This document shows, piece by piece, positions 8,060-17,662 of a DNA stretch of 49,745 nucleotides; positions within the stretch are counted from its first letter, which is position 1, and every line of letters starts with the position of its first letter. The stretch is from Proteobacteria bacterium ST_bin14. GTDB lineage: Bacteria > Pseudomonadota > Alphaproteobacteria > Sphingomonadales > Sphingomonadaceae. The DNA lies in NCBI GenBank assembly GCA_002083655.1, contig MSXR01000026.1:1-49745 (forward strand). The letters run 5' to 3'. The position numbers were made by a program, and so were the translations under genes. The notes beneath the pieces are model-generated. The model made no database searches. It had not been told where the DNA came from and saw only the letters and a program-made list of their open reading frames with translations.

Positions 8060-8179
8060 GCGTTGCGAATTGGCGGACGGTGGCCCGCACAATTTCATCG
8101 ACCCCTTGGACTAGGCGGGTGGACCAGACATTGCGTTTCGGCGCGATGCAGGTAGGACAGCGATGGGCCGGGGGAACGC

Positions 8180-8974
8180 GTGGTGACGAATATCTTGCGC
8201 ACGATCGCCGAACGGGCATCGCGCAACATCAGCTTTAAAGCGCATCTGCCAGCGCGGTTTGGCCGTCGCCCCATTTATGTGTCGCCGGGCAATCAGCTCG
8301 CCATATGGAAGCCGGGGAATGCCAAGTTTCAGGATTTCCTGCTTGGCTTTGTCGACCGGTTCGTCACCAGCGACATGGTGGTGTGGGATGTCGGCGCGAA
8401 TATGGGCATGTTTTTGCTGCCCGCGGCCCACCGCGCGCGACAGGTGATTGGATTTGAGCCGGATGCCTTCAACCAGTTGCTGCTGAATCGCACCCGCGCC
8501 GCCAATCCTGATCTGGCTATTGATATTGTGCCATGTGCCGTGGCGGATCAGCTGGGGATTGCGCAGTTTGACATTGCGGTTCGGGGTCGATCCTCCAATG
8601 GGCTCGCCTCGGTTAACATCGGCACCCAAACCGGCGGTGTGCGGCAATCGACCACTGTGATTACGCTGACGCTTGATTGGGCGCTTGATCATTTTCCAGC
8701 GCCTGATTTCGTCAAGATCGATGCCGAAACTGCCGAAGCTTTAATCCTGCGCGGTGCGCCGCGATTGTTGCGTGATGTGCGGCCTGTAATGGCGGTAGAG
8801 ATTGGCCGGCCAAGCTCCCCCGAATGTGAATCCTTGTTTGCAGCCAATGATTATGCGGTTTTCCCCGCCTATGAGCCGATCGATCCAGCCAAGGCGATGA
8901 CGCACGATATTTTTGTCGCATTCGATGTCATCGCGGTTCCGCAAGAGCGGGTTAGCGCGCTTGCAGGGCGATGA
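8180..8974 (+). CDS. FkbM-family methyltransferase (first copy)
   Basis: 264 aa from a GTG at 8180 (a second GTG is adjacent). The S-adenosylmethionine site 'VWDVGANMG' is at 68-76, then 'VIGFEPDAFN' (acidic ribose-binding residue), 'FVKIDAETAEALILRGA' and 'VMAVEI', the ordered blocks of FkbM-type enzymes. These O-methylate hydroxyls on sugars or polyketides. The position as first gene of the polysaccharide locus suggests O-methylation of the polymer or its end sugar. No membrane segment, so it is cytoplasmic. A second FkbM protein lies at 18738, so two positions, or two sugars, may be methylated. The methylated hydroxyl cannot be read from sequence. Confidence 0.82.
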   Translation: MVTNILRTIAERASRNISFKAHLPARFGRRPIYVSPGNQLAIWKPGNAKFQDFLLGFVDRFVTSDMVVWDVGANMGMFLLPAAHRARQVIGFEPDAFNQLLLNRTRAANPDLAIDIVPCAVADQLGIAQFDIAVRGRSSNGLASVNIGTQTGGVRQSTTVITLTLDWALDHFPAPDFVKIDAETAEALILRGAPRLLRDVRPVMAVEIGRPSSPECESLFAANDYAVFPAYEPIDPAKAMTHDIFVAFDVIAVPQERVSALAGR

Positions 8975-9016
8975 CCGGCGATGCTGTTTTCGGCCCTTTG
9001 ACCAGTGGAGTTTGAT

Positions 9017-10357
9017 GTGAACACGGAAAGCCACGCTTCATCAGCGCTGCTTGAGCGGGTCCAATCCCGATCGGCGGTGATTGGCGTGATCGGGCTTGGT
9101 TATGTGGGGTTGCCGCTGTCGCTTGCCTTTGCAGAAGCAGGGGTGCGCGTGCTGGGGTTTGATACTGATCCGGCCAAACCCCGGGCGATTGCGGCAGGTG
9201 AAAGCTATTTGAAGCATTACGCCTCGTCTCGGATCGCGGCTTTGCATGATGCCGGTCTGTTGACAGCAACGTCGGAGATGACCCGGCTGAACGAGCCCGA
9301 CGTCATCATCATCTGCGTGCCGACGCCGTTGACCCGGCATCTTGAACCCGATCTCAGCTATGTGTCGCGCACCGCCGAGGCAATTGCCGCGCAATTGCGC
9401 CCCAGCCAACTCGTGGTGCTGGAAAGCACGACCTATCCTGGCACCACCACCGAATTGGTGAAGCCCATTTTGGAAGCGACCGGGCTGGTTGCCGGGCGTG
9501 ATTTCTGGTTGGGTTTCTCGCCAGAACGCGAAGACCCCGGCAATGTGAAGCACAACACGGCATCAATCCCCAAAGTTGTGGGCGCTGATGATGCCGAAAG
9601 CCGGGCATTGATTTGTGCGCTGTATGAAACCTTCACCAAAACAGTGCCGGTATCGAGCAGCGCCACAGCCGAAGCGGTGAAAATCACCGAGAATATTTTT
9701 CGTGCCGTCAACATCGCGCTCGTCAATGAATTAAAGGTCGTTTACGCGGCGATGGGTATTGATATCTGGGAAGTGATTGAGGCGGCCAGTACAAAGCCGT
9801 TTGGTTTCATGCCCTTTTATCCCGGCCCCGGCCTTGGCGGGCACTGCATTCCGATCGATCCATTTTACCTGACCTGGAAGGCGCGCGAGTTTGAGCTGTC
9901 GACCCGGTTTATCGAATTGGCCGGGCAGATAAACTCATCCATGCCTGATTATGTGCTGGCAACGCTCGCCAATGCGCTTGATCAGCGGTTCAGGAAGTCG
10001 GTGAACGGTTCGCGCGTGCTGCTGCTGGGGCTCGCCTATAAAAAGAACGTTGATGATATGCGCGAAAGCCCGTCGCTGAAGCTGATGGAAAAGCTGGAAG
10101 CGCGCGGTGCGGCGGTCGATTATTATGATCCCTTTTTTCCAACGATTCCGCCCTCGCGTGAATATTCCGCACTGGCGGGGCGATCATCTGTCGCCTGGGA
10201 TGTTGATGCGATTGCGCGGTATGATTGCGTGCTGATCGTGACCGATCATGACGGTGTCGACTATGCCGGATTGGCGCAGGCAGCCCAGCTGATCATCGAC
10301 ACGCGTAACGCCTGTGCGCGCCACGGCGCCGATTTGTCGCGGGTGGTCGCTGCCTGA
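9017..10357 (+). CDS. UDP-N-acetylhexosamine 6-dehydrogenase (WbpA/WbpO-like nucleotide sugar dehydrogenase)
   Basis: 446 aa from the GTG at 9017, chosen because GGAG sits six bases upstream; another GTG at 9005 gives four more residues. The NAD site 'GVIGLGYVGLP' is near the N-terminus. The central part carries 'ESTTYPGTT', 'SPEREDPG', 'EAVKITENIFRAVNIALVNE', and the catalytic Cys is in 'GPGLGGHCIPIDP' (Cys277). It ends with the UDP-binding domain 'LGLAYKKNVDDMRESPSLKL'. These match dehydrogenases that oxidise C6 of UDP-GlcNAc or UDP-GalNAc in two steps to the uronate, rather than the UDP-glucose enzyme. It supplies a HexNAc-uronic acid donor. The amidotransferase gene starts two bases after its stop, which suggests the next step. 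Confidence 0.88.
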   Translation: MNTESHASSALLERVQSRSAVIGVIGLGYVGLPLSLAFAEAGVRVLGFDTDPAKPRAIAAGESYLKHYASSRIAALHDAGLLTATSEMTRLNEPDVIIICVPTPLTRHLEPDLSYVSRTAEAIAAQLRPSQLVVLESTTYPGTTTELVKPILEATGLVAGRDFWLGFSPEREDPGNVKHNTASIPKVVGADDAESRALICALYETFTKTVPVSSSATAEAVKITENIFRAVNIALVNELKVVYAAMGIDIWEVIEAASTKPFGFMPFYPGPGLGGHCIPIDPFYLTWKAREFELSTRFIELAGQINSSMPDYVLATLANALDQRFRKSVNGSRVLLLGLAYKKNVDDMRESPSLKLMEKLEARGAAVDYYDPFFPTIPPSREYSALAGRSSVAWDVDAIARYDCVLIVTDHDGVDYAGLAQAAQLIIDTRNACARHGADLSRVVAA

Positions 10358-10359
10358 TT

Positions 10360-12165
10360 ATGTGCGGGATCAACGGGATCTTTGCGTATCATGTCGCCGC
10401 CTCTGCACCCCAATTGCGCGAGTTGTATGCCACGCGTGATTACATGGCCAAACGCGGTCCGGACGGTTTTGGCGATTGGTGGAGCGCAGACCGTCGCCTG
10501 GCCCTTGGCCATCGCCGCCTGTCGATTATCGACCTGTCCGACCGGGCAAGCCAGCCAATGGCGAGCGCGGATGCGCGGTATCAGATCAGTTTTAACGGCG
10601 AAATTTACAATTATCCGGCGCTGAAACGCACGCTGGAGGCGCAGGGTGCGCAGTTTAGAACCACGTCCGACACCGAAGTGCTGCTGCATCTATACGCCCG
10701 GTACGGCGCGGGGATGATCGATCATTTGCGCGGCATGTTTGCGTTTGCGATCTGGGATAATGCCGAACGCAGCCTTTTTATGGCGCGTGATCCCTATGGC
10801 ATCAAACCGCTATATTATGCCGATGACGGCTGGACGTTCCGGTTTGCAAGCCAGGTGAAGGCGCTGCTGGCTGGCGGGCAGGTGTCGCGCGATCCCGAAC
10901 CCGCCGGGATAGTCGGATTTCACCTCTGGGGCAGCGTGCCAGAGCCGTTTACGCTATACCGCGACATTCAGTGCCTGCCTGCCGGGCACACGCTGCTCGT
11001 CGACAAATTGGGGGCGGGCAGGCCGCGCCGCTATGCATCAATCGCGCAGGAGCTATCCGCGCCTGCCGCCGACAATGCCGATATGGCCGATGGCGGCGCG
11101 CGCATCCGATCAGCGCTGGGGCAGAGCGTTGCCGCGCATCTGCTGGCAGATGTTGAGGTTGGAGTGTTCTTGTCCGCCGGGATCGATTCCGGCGCGATCC
11201 TGGGGCTGATGCGCGATGCGGGGCAGCAAAAGATCACCGCGATCACGCTCGCGTTCGAAGAATATCGGGGAATGAAGGAGGATGAGGCGCCTCTGGCGGC
11301 GGACGTGGCACAGCTTTACGGGGCTGATCACATCATTCGCACCGTCGGCCGGGCCGAATTTGAAAGCGATTTGCCCGATATTCTGGCGGCGATGGATCAA
11401 CCCTCCATCGATGGTATCAACTCCTGGTTTGTATCCAAGGCCACGCGCGAAGCTGGGCTGAAAGTCGCGCTATCCGGCATTGGCGGGGATGAATTATTTT
11501 CTGGCTATGACAGTTTCGGCACAATTCCGAACTGGGTGAACTGGATGGCGATCCCGGCGCGGGTGCCAGGGTTGGGGGCGGGGCTGCGCCGGCTTGGTAA
11601 AGCGCTCCAACTTGGAAAGGAACAGCCCAAAAAAATTGGTATGGCTGAATATGGCGGTAGCTATGCAGGCGCGTATCTATTGCGGCGGGGCCTGTTTTTG
11701 CCGTTTGAGCTAAGGGACGTTTTGGACAGCGAATTGGTGGAGCAGGGGCTGCGTCGCCTGTCGCCGCTGGCGCTGGTCAACGATGTGGCGCTAACGCCAA
11801 TGCCGCCAACGCCACAGGCACGGGTCGCCGCGCTGGAGGCTTCATGCTATATGCGTAACCAATTGCTGCGCGACAGCGATTGGGCGAGTATGGCGCACGG
11901 GGTTGAACTGCGTACGCCGCTGGTCGATTTTTCGTTGCTCAAGCAGCTTGTACCCTATTTGCCGCAACTGGGCTTTGCCGCCGGAAAAGCCGCCTTGGCG
12001 AACGCGCCACAGATACCGCTGCCGGTGCGCATCACCGCGCGCGCCAAAACCGGTTTCAGCGTGCCAAATGCGACATGGACGGGCGCGTCTGATGCGCATC
12101 GCGGGTCGGTTCGCATGGGGATGAGCTCGCGCGCCTGGGCTCGCGATGTTTATGCGCAATTCTAA
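10360..12165 (+). CDS. Glutamine-dependent asparagine synthase-type amidotransferase
   Basis: 601 aa. It starts 'MCGINGIF', giving the N-terminal nucleophile Cys2 after Met removal. Glutaminase-domain residues are visible: 'GHRRLSIIDLS', 'FNGEIYNY' and 'SDTEVLL'. The synthetase domain has the pyrophosphate loop 'SAGIDSGA' at 272-279, with Ala where most AsnB have Gly, and later 'LSGIGGDELFSGY'. The enzyme takes ammonia from glutamine and an ATP-activated carboxylate. In polysaccharide loci such proteins (WbpS-type) amidate uronic acids rather than make asparagine. Coupling to the HexNAc dehydrogenase (2-bp gap) supports amidation of the resulting uronate to a uronamide. That assignment is inference; a plain asparagine synthetase is the alternative. 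Confidence 0.85.
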   Translation: MCGINGIFAYHVAASAPQLRELYATRDYMAKRGPDGFGDWWSADRRLALGHRRLSIIDLSDRASQPMASADARYQISFNGEIYNYPALKRTLEAQGAQFRTTSDTEVLLHLYARYGAGMIDHLRGMFAFAIWDNAERSLFMARDPYGIKPLYYADDGWTFRFASQVKALLAGGQVSRDPEPAGIVGFHLWGSVPEPFTLYRDIQCLPAGHTLLVDKLGAGRPRRYASIAQELSAPAADNADMADGGARIRSALGQSVAAHLLADVEVGVFLSAGIDSGAILGLMRDAGQQKITAITLAFEEYRGMKEDEAPLAADVAQLYGADHIIRTVGRAEFESDLPDILAAMDQPSIDGINSWFVSKATREAGLKVALSGIGGDELFSGYDSFGTIPNWVNWMAIPARVPGLGAGLRRLGKALQLGKEQPKKIGMAEYGGSYAGAYLLRRGLFLPFELRDVLDSELVEQGLRRLSPLALVNDVALTPMPPTPQARVAALEASCYMRNQLLRDSDWASMAHGVELRTPLVDFSLLKQLVPYLPQLGFAAGKAALANAPQIPLPVRITARAKTGFSVPNATWTGASDAHRGSVRMGMSSRAWARDVYAQF

Positions 12166-12225
12166 GGGGGCGACATCGCTGAGTGTAAATACGCTGAATT
12201 ATCAAAGGAATAGATTGAGGATGCA

Positions 12226-13344
12226 ATGAGCGGTCAGCGTATATTGGCCCTGGTGACGGATGCTTTTGGCGGTTATGGTGGAATCGCCCAGTATAACCGT
12301 GACCTATTCACGGCGCTGTCAGCCAGTGCAGTGGTGGATGATGTGGTGGTGTTGCCGCGCATGGCACCTGAACAGCCGGGTACGCTGCCCGCCAAGATTC
12401 GGCAGGCCCCAGCCGTGGCCGGGCGGATTGCTTATTCGCTGGCCGCGGTGCGACACGCGCTTTCCAGCCGGCCAACCATTGTGTTCTGCGGCCATCTTTT
12501 CCACATCGGCCTGGCGCGCCTGGTTGCGCGGTTGACGGGGGCGAAGCTTATCGTCCAGCTCCATGGTATTGATATCTGGAGCGATATTGCGCCACCCCGG
12601 CGCCGCGCACTTGAATCAGCAGACCTGATCCTGACGGTCAGCCGGGACACAAGATCACATGTGCGGGCGAAAACATCGATCGATCCAACAAAGATCGTCA
12701 TTTTAAACAACACGGTTAGCGATGATTTTCGTCCCGGCGACCGGGCATCTGCCCGTTCCCATTTCGGGTTGGGGGATGAACTGGCGATCCTAACAGTTTC
12801 CCGACTGGATATGTCCAGTGGCCCTAAGGGGCATGATCGGATCATCCCCCTGATCGCGGCATTGCGCGATGCTGGCGTGCCGGTGGTGTATCTTGTCGCC
12901 GGGGTTGGCCCCTATCAAAAAATACTGGAAGATCTTGTCTGCCAACACGGGGTTGAGCGCAATGTTCGTTTCCTCGGCTATATCCAGCGCGAAGCCCAAC
13001 CGGATCTATACCGTGCGGCCGATATCTTTGCGCTGCCTTCGACCTATGAAGGCTTTGGGATCGTTTTTACAGAGGCGATGGCGTGCGGTACGCCAACAAT
13101 CGGCCTGGCAGTGGGGGGGGCGCCCGATGCGCTGGGGGACGGCGAACTTGGTATGTGCGTTGCCCCCGAAGCGTTTGCTGATGCATTTTTGGCAATGGCG
13201 AGCACCCCGGTTGAGCGCGACCTAAGCTTGGCCGACCGGGTTCGCGCGCGATTTGGCTTCCCGGTTTTTTCTTCGCAGGTCGACACCATCATCCACACGC
13301 TGGCAGCGACAGCAACCAATTCGTCAAAGGGCAGTGGCGGATGA
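12226..13344 (+). CDS. Glycosyltransferase family 4
   Basis: 372 aa. It opens 'ILALVTDAFGGYGGIAQYN', the glycine-rich N-terminal site of GT-B enzymes. The C-terminal half has 'AILTVSRLD', 'LVAGVGPYQ', 'FLGYIQREAQPDLYRAADIFALPS' and the donor-binding 'TYEGFGIVFTEAMACGTP', including the EX7E-type pattern. These retaining transferases move a sugar from a nucleotide donor to the growing lipid-linked repeat unit at the cytoplasmic face of the inner membrane. Donor and acceptor cannot be assigned. There is a 60-bp gap after the amidotransferase and a short gap before wzx. Confidence 0.85.
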   Translation: MSGQRILALVTDAFGGYGGIAQYNRDLFTALSASAVVDDVVVLPRMAPEQPGTLPAKIRQAPAVAGRIAYSLAAVRHALSSRPTIVFCGHLFHIGLARLVARLTGAKLIVQLHGIDIWSDIAPPRRRALESADLILTVSRDTRSHVRAKTSIDPTKIVILNNTVSDDFRPGDRASARSHFGLGDELAILTVSRLDMSSGPKGHDRIIPLIAALRDAGVPVVYLVAGVGPYQKILEDLVCQHGVERNVRFLGYIQREAQPDLYRAADIFALPSTYEGFGIVFTEAMACGTPTIGLAVGGAPDALGDGELGMCVAPEAFADAFLAMASTPVERDLSLADRVRARFGFPVFSSQVDTIIHTLAATATNSSKGSGG

Positions 13345-13366
13345 TGCACCAAACTGAGCGGACGCC

Positions 13367-14707
13367 ATGGCCATATTGACCGAACTGCGCCAGCGCGCGG
13401 GGGCCGCGCTTGGACGCCGGATGGTGCGCGACGGGATGTGGATCACCGCCGGGCATGCGACCGTTATTTTGTGCGGCATTTTGGCCATCAGGATCATTAC
13501 CGAGCTCGCCCCTGCGGCGGTATTTGGCGGCGCCAGCCTGCTGCTCGGCATGATGACACTGGCAATGGGCGCGGGGTTACTCCCGTTGTCGCAGACCCAG
13601 GTGCGCTATCACCTGCAGCACCTTAAGGCTGGCGATGGCGGGCCATATAACCGGCTGATTGCAAGCTATGCAGCGGTGCTGGCGGCGTTTTTCTCAGTGG
13701 CTGCCATTGCCCTGCTGCTGATCTGGCCGGCGCTGCGAGCGGGTGCCAGTATCTGGATTATCGGGGTGATCGCGCCCTGGGCTTTGGCAACGGCGGCGCG
13801 CGCAGTGCTGATCGCCCCTGTGCACGCTGAGCGTCGAATGCGGCGCTATGCGGCCTGGATCGCAACCGAGGCTGTGTTGTCGATGACATGCACGGCCATC
13901 GCCCTGATATTTGATCCCTCAATCGAGGCGTTTATTGCCGGGCAGACCATCGCGATTTCGTTTGCCACCCTGGCCTTTGGGCGGCTGCCGTCCAAGGATG
14001 ATCGTCAGCGCGCCGGACACGCTGAAATGGCCCGCGAAGCCCGCGCGCAGATTGTGCGCTATGGCTTGCCGTTCCTCCCACTTGCCGTGCTCGGCTTCGC
14101 CTATAGCCAGGGGGACCGGTACGTGCTGGCTGCGACGCTGGATACGGCGGCTGTGGGGTTATATGCAGCATCATTTACGATTGCCAATCGCATGGCGACG
14201 ATGGTCGGCGGCATCATGACCGATGTGTTTCGGCCCATTTTGTTCGAGGCCGAAGGCAATGGCGCGCTGGATCGAGGGCGGCAGATATTCCGCATTTGGA
14301 TTGTCGCGATACTGGTGGCCATGGCGGGGTTATTGATCGGCATCTTAATCTTTGGCGATCTGATTGCGGCGTTGTTTCTGGCACCGGATTACCGGGCAGG
14401 GGCACGCGATGTGATATGCCTGATTGCGCTTGGTTACGGCGTCAACATGATTACACAGGTTGTTGAAAACCGGTTGTTGTCTTTTGGCGTGTCGTCAAAA
14501 TTGATTTGGACAAAACTGGCGGGGGGGGCGGCCAATATTGCGTTGGCACTGGTGTTCATTCCGCTGTTCGGCGTGATCGGGGCCGCGATTGCCAATGGGC
14601 TTGGCCAGGTTGTTATGCTCGCTGCGGTGATCTTAGCATGGGTTTTGACGCCGCGTCGTATGGCGGTGCCGCGTCCCGATCAGCCGGAAGCGGCGATGAT
14701 ATCATGA
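13367..14707 (+). CDS. Lipid-linked oligosaccharide flippase (Wzx-like)
   Basis: 446 aa, almost entirely hydrophobic, with about 12 predicted helices separated by short loops, and a basic N-terminus ('LRQRAGAALGRRMVRDG'). The pattern fits the MOP-superfamily polysaccharide exporters (Wzx/RfbX). Residues such as 'YSQGDRYVLAATLDTAAVGLYAASFTIANRM' in the middle (quoted across about 245-275) are typical of this family. It would flip the undecaprenyl-PP-linked repeat unit to the periplasm. Its presence with the Wzy-like protein shows a Wzx/Wzy pathway rather than an ABC-transporter pathway. The stop overlaps ATGA with a 20-codon frame of no evident meaning. Confidence 0.82.
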   Translation: MAILTELRQRAGAALGRRMVRDGMWITAGHATVILCGILAIRIITELAPAAVFGGASLLLGMMTLAMGAGLLPLSQTQVRYHLQHLKAGDGGPYNRLIASYAAVLAAFFSVAAIALLLIWPALRAGASIWIIGVIAPWALATAARAVLIAPVHAERRMRRYAAWIATEAVLSMTCTAIALIFDPSIEAFIAGQTIAISFATLAFGRLPSKDDRQRAGHAEMAREARAQIVRYGLPFLPLAVLGFAYSQGDRYVLAATLDTAAVGLYAASFTIANRMATMVGGIMTDVFRPILFEAEGNGALDRGRQIFRIWIVAILVAMAGLLIGILIFGDLIAALFLAPDYRAGARDVICLIALGYGVNMITQVVENRLLSFGVSSKLIWTKLAGGAANIALALVFIPLFGVIGAAIANGLGQVVMLAAVILAWVLTPRRMAVPRPDQPEAAMIS

Positions 14708-15007
14708 GCAGACCCCGATGGCGTGTTGACGGGCGGCTTTTTACAGTTTCTGCCGGGCAGTTGTAACAATGCGACATTACATAAAATCAATCGTTCAGCG
14801 TGTTCCAGCCGCTGCACTGATGGCATCGGCACTGCGTGGTCGGCAACAGCAGCTCGCTGCATCGGCTGCCCCGCATAAGTTTGAGGCCATGGCCTGTGCA
14901 CGCTATTCGCCTTTTTTGCCGCATCGGCTATGCTGCTTAAGACATCACATATTCCGCTTCCATGCGGTTTGGCGGCATCAGGGCGGAACACGAGCAGGGG
15001 GCGGCCA
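14708..15007. other. Gap between wzx and wzy without a recognised gene
   Basis: About 300 bp inside an otherwise tightly packed locus. An 80-codon frame (14769-15011) overlaps the next ATG as ATGA, but its product is His/Arg/Cys-rich and has no family resemblance. It may be the residue of a lost gene or a spacer created when the polymerase gene was exchanged. No terminator seen. Confidence 0.4.
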
Positions 15008-16465
15008 ATGATTGCAATTGAACGCCCTGCTGATCGCCAGGCATTGATTGTTGTGCCGCGCGCTATGCCGCCGGTCAGCACGGTGGAAATTGCGCTGATT
15101 TTGGCGTTGCTGATATTTTATGCCGTTGCTGAACTGATCACGGTGTCATTTCCGGTAGCGGTCGGCTGGGCAAACATGATCGGCCCGCTGGCCCTGATTG
15201 CCACAATGATTTTTGGCTTAGCCAGCGCACTGCGCCGTGACCCTCATGCAATTTGGGGTGCATTTTTCTGGTTTCGGGTAGCGTGTGGAGTGTATTACGG
15301 CGCTGGTAACCTGGTGGCGTTATCAAGCGACCAGGCAACATCGGATTATATTAGGAGTTTATATTATTTTTCTGATGATGAAATTCTAAAGTTTAATATA
15401 GTCATTGCATTAGGCGTATTTTTTATCTATTTAGGTGCAATATTTACTCAAATAACTTTGGCAATTCCAAAGCAACGTAAGCCAGTAATAACGATATATT
15501 ATATGATGATCATATTTTTAGTCGTTGGCGGTGTTGCAAGATACGGTATTATTTTACCATTTTTGCTAAATTTACAAGAGGGCATATTGCCATCCATTGT
15601 ATCATCAATAGCAAAGGCATATTCTGCGGGTTTGATGTTATTGATACTACTGGGGTTGCAGCGAAAAAATATTCTTTTTATATTTGCTATTTTATTGGTA
15701 ATAATCGAAATTGCTGTCGGCGTTTTATTGTTCAGTAAAACCGATGTGATGATAACGTGCCTTTGCGCAACGCTCGCTTTCTATTTGCATCGTCCAAAGA
15801 TAAGCACGTTGATCGCCGCTGTTTCGGTATCGCTGTTCATTTTTTCGACCATGATTCCCGTTGTTGGTTTTGGCCGCAATACACTGATCAGGGATCGAGG
15901 CAGTCAATCGGCCACTATTGATGACCGATTGGCGATTATTCAGGCCTATCAAGTTGATGGCGCGAGCAATGAAACTGGCCAACGCCCCACCGGCTTTACC
16001 CGATTCAGCTATGTCAACGCGGCAACATTTGTGATTAGCCAATACGACTTGGGGCTGCCCACCTATACCCTTGCCAATGTGGCAGCGGTTTTCGTCCCGC
16101 GTTTTTTTTGGCCCGATAAACCCAATCTGACCAAGGACGGCACAGACCTGTACACGCGGGCAACGGGAAATGAAGGCACATCGATTTCGGTCGGATTGTT
16201 CGCGGAAGCTTATGGCAATTTTGGCTGGTGGGGACTGCCGCTATTGATGACGCCTTATGGCATCATTCTGGCGTTGATGTCGCGGGCAATGTCTGCCGCC
16301 ATGGGGCGGCGGGAATGGGCATTGTTACCGGTTGCGTTAATTGGCGTGCAGATCGGCACACGGGTTGATGGCGCCTATGTGATCGACGTCATCGGCGCGC
16401 CGGTAACGCTGGCGCTGTTTGCAACCATCATCATCGCGGTAACACGCGTTTCGGTGAAGACGTGA
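15008..16465 (+). CDS. Polysaccharide polymerase (Wzy-like), mosaic base composition
   Basis: 485 aa from the ATG at 15008, preceded by a G-rich SD; an ATG at 14930 would add an unlikely 26 residues. It has about 11-12 hydrophobic helices and a large hydrophilic loop around 285-400 containing 'NTLIRDRGSQS', 'FVPRFFWPDKPNLTKDG' and 'LFAEAYGNFGWWGLP'. The last two blocks are characteristic of O-antigen/oligosaccharide polymerases, which join repeat units in the periplasm. Bases about 15335-15760 (TM core) are strikingly A+T-rich, with AT-ending codons, unlike the GC-rich ends and neighbours. This suggests that the specificity-determining core was acquired by recombination. Polymerases are the most divergent genes of such loci, so the call rests on topology and the loop motifs. 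Confidence 0.75.
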   Translation: MIAIERPADRQALIVVPRAMPPVSTVEIALILALLIFYAVAELITVSFPVAVGWANMIGPLALIATMIFGLASALRRDPHAIWGAFFWFRVACGVYYGAGNLVALSSDQATSDYIRSLYYFSDDEILKFNIVIALGVFFIYLGAIFTQITLAIPKQRKPVITIYYMMIIFLVVGGVARYGIILPFLLNLQEGILPSIVSSIAKAYSAGLMLLILLGLQRKNILFIFAILLVIIEIAVGVLLFSKTDVMITCLCATLAFYLHRPKISTLIAAVSVSLFIFSTMIPVVGFGRNTLIRDRGSQSATIDDRLAIIQAYQVDGASNETGQRPTGFTRFSYVNAATFVISQYDLGLPTYTLANVAAVFVPRFFWPDKPNLTKDGTDLYTRATGNEGTSISVGLFAEAYGNFGWWGLPLLMTPYGIILALMSRAMSAAMGRREWALLPVALIGVQIGTRVDGAYVIDVIGAPVTLALFATIIIAVTRVSVKT

Positions 16466-16477
16466 TTTAAGCCAGCG

Positions 16478-17662
16478 ATGCATCCAATCAAAATTCTGCA
16501 CGTCGCACCAACATTTTACCCGGCAACCTATTATGGTGGACCGATATTTTCAACGCATGCGTTATGCAATGCGCTGGCCCGGATGCCAGGGGTGTCGCTG
16601 CGCGTGGTAACTTCTGATGCCGCCGGGCCGCACGCGCGGCTGCCGATAGCTGCGTCGCCGGTGATCTATCCGGCAGGCTATCCCGTGTATTTTTCGCCGC
16701 GGATTGGGCGGGGTGATGTTTCACCACGAATGATTGCGCGGCTGTGGTCGATGATTGGCTGGGCCGATGCTGTGCACCTGACCGGGGTGTATTCGGTACC
16801 GACCCTGCCCACGCTGGCGATAGCCCGGCTGCGCGGCAAGCCTGTACTGTGGTCACCGCGCGGTGCATTGCTGGCCAGTCAAAACTGGGGGGCAGCCCCG
16901 CGCAGCCGCGCCAAAATCTGGTGGGAGGCCGCCTGTGCTGCGCTGATGCCAAAGCGCACGATGCTGCATCTGACATCGGCAGGTGAGCAAGCCGCCAGCA
17001 CCGCCCGGATGCCGGGCGCGGCCAGTGTCGTCATCCCGAATGGGGCGGATATTCCGGCCAGCCTGCCGCCGCGTGAATGGATGCCCGATGGGGTAATGCG
17101 GCTGATGTTCATCGGGCGGCTTCACCCGGTAAAGGCGCTTGACCATTTGTTTGATGCCCTGCGCCTGCCATTGGGGGGCGCGGTGCAGTTGGATATCTAT
17201 GGTGATGGCGATCAGGTTTATGCCGATGAATTGCGGCGGCTGTCAGCCGACATCGCCGGGCAGGTTCGCTTTCACGGGCATGTCGACGGCGCTGAAAAGG
17301 CCCGCGCCTTTGCATCGGCGGATGTCTGCATCCTGCCATCCCATACCGAGAATTTCAGCATGTCGATCGCCGAGGCGCTAGCGCACGGGGTGCCGGTGAT
17401 TGTGAGCAAGGGCGCGCCTTGGGCAGAGGTGGAGCCGCGCGGCTGCGGGTTATGGGTGAGCAATACGCCCGCATCGCTGGCAGCGGCGATCACCGCAATG
17501 CGGGGTTACGACCTGGCGGCCATGGGTGCACGCGGGCGGGCTTGGATGATCGAATCATTTGGATGGGACGCCCTGGCCGACCAGACATTAGCCGCTATTC
17601 ATCGCCTGTTGGCCGGATTGCCCAACGGTACGTCATCGCGCGTGGGCGCTGTGGTGCCGTGA
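16478..17662 (+). CDS. Glycosyltransferase family 4
   Basis: 394 aa. The N-terminal 'ILHVAPTFYPATYYGGPIFS' is the acceptor-side loop of GT4 enzymes. The C-terminal domain includes 'MRLMFIGRLHPVKALDHLFDA', 'LDIYGDGDQ' and 'ADVCILPSHTENFSMSIAEALAHGVPVIV', the donor-site block with both glutamates. It probably adds one sugar of the repeat unit. Its stop overlaps the GTG start of the Alg14-like gene (GTGA), so translation is coupled. The donor sugar is unknown. Confidence 0.85.
   Translation: MHPIKILHVAPTFYPATYYGGPIFSTHALCNALARMPGVSLRVVTSDAAGPHARLPIAASPVIYPAGYPVYFSPRIGRGDVSPRMIARLWSMIGWADAVHLTGVYSVPTLPTLAIARLRGKPVLWSPRGALLASQNWGAAPRSRAKIWWEAACAALMPKRTMLHLTSAGEQAASTARMPGAASVVIPNGADIPASLPPREWMPDGVMRLMFIGRLHPVKALDHLFDALRLPLGGAVQLDIYGDGDQVYADELRRLSADIAGQVRFHGHVDGAEKARAFASADVCILPSHTENFSMSIAEALAHGVPVIVSKGAPWAEVEPRGCGLWVSNTPASLAAAITAMRGYDLAAMGARGRAWMIESFGWDALADQTLAAIHRLLAGLPNGTSSRVGAVVP

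Noticed and set aside
14769..15011. An 80-codon frame overlapping the polymerase start as ATGA.
   Set aside because: The product is His/Cys-rich with no similarity or domain; the overlap alone is weak evidence.
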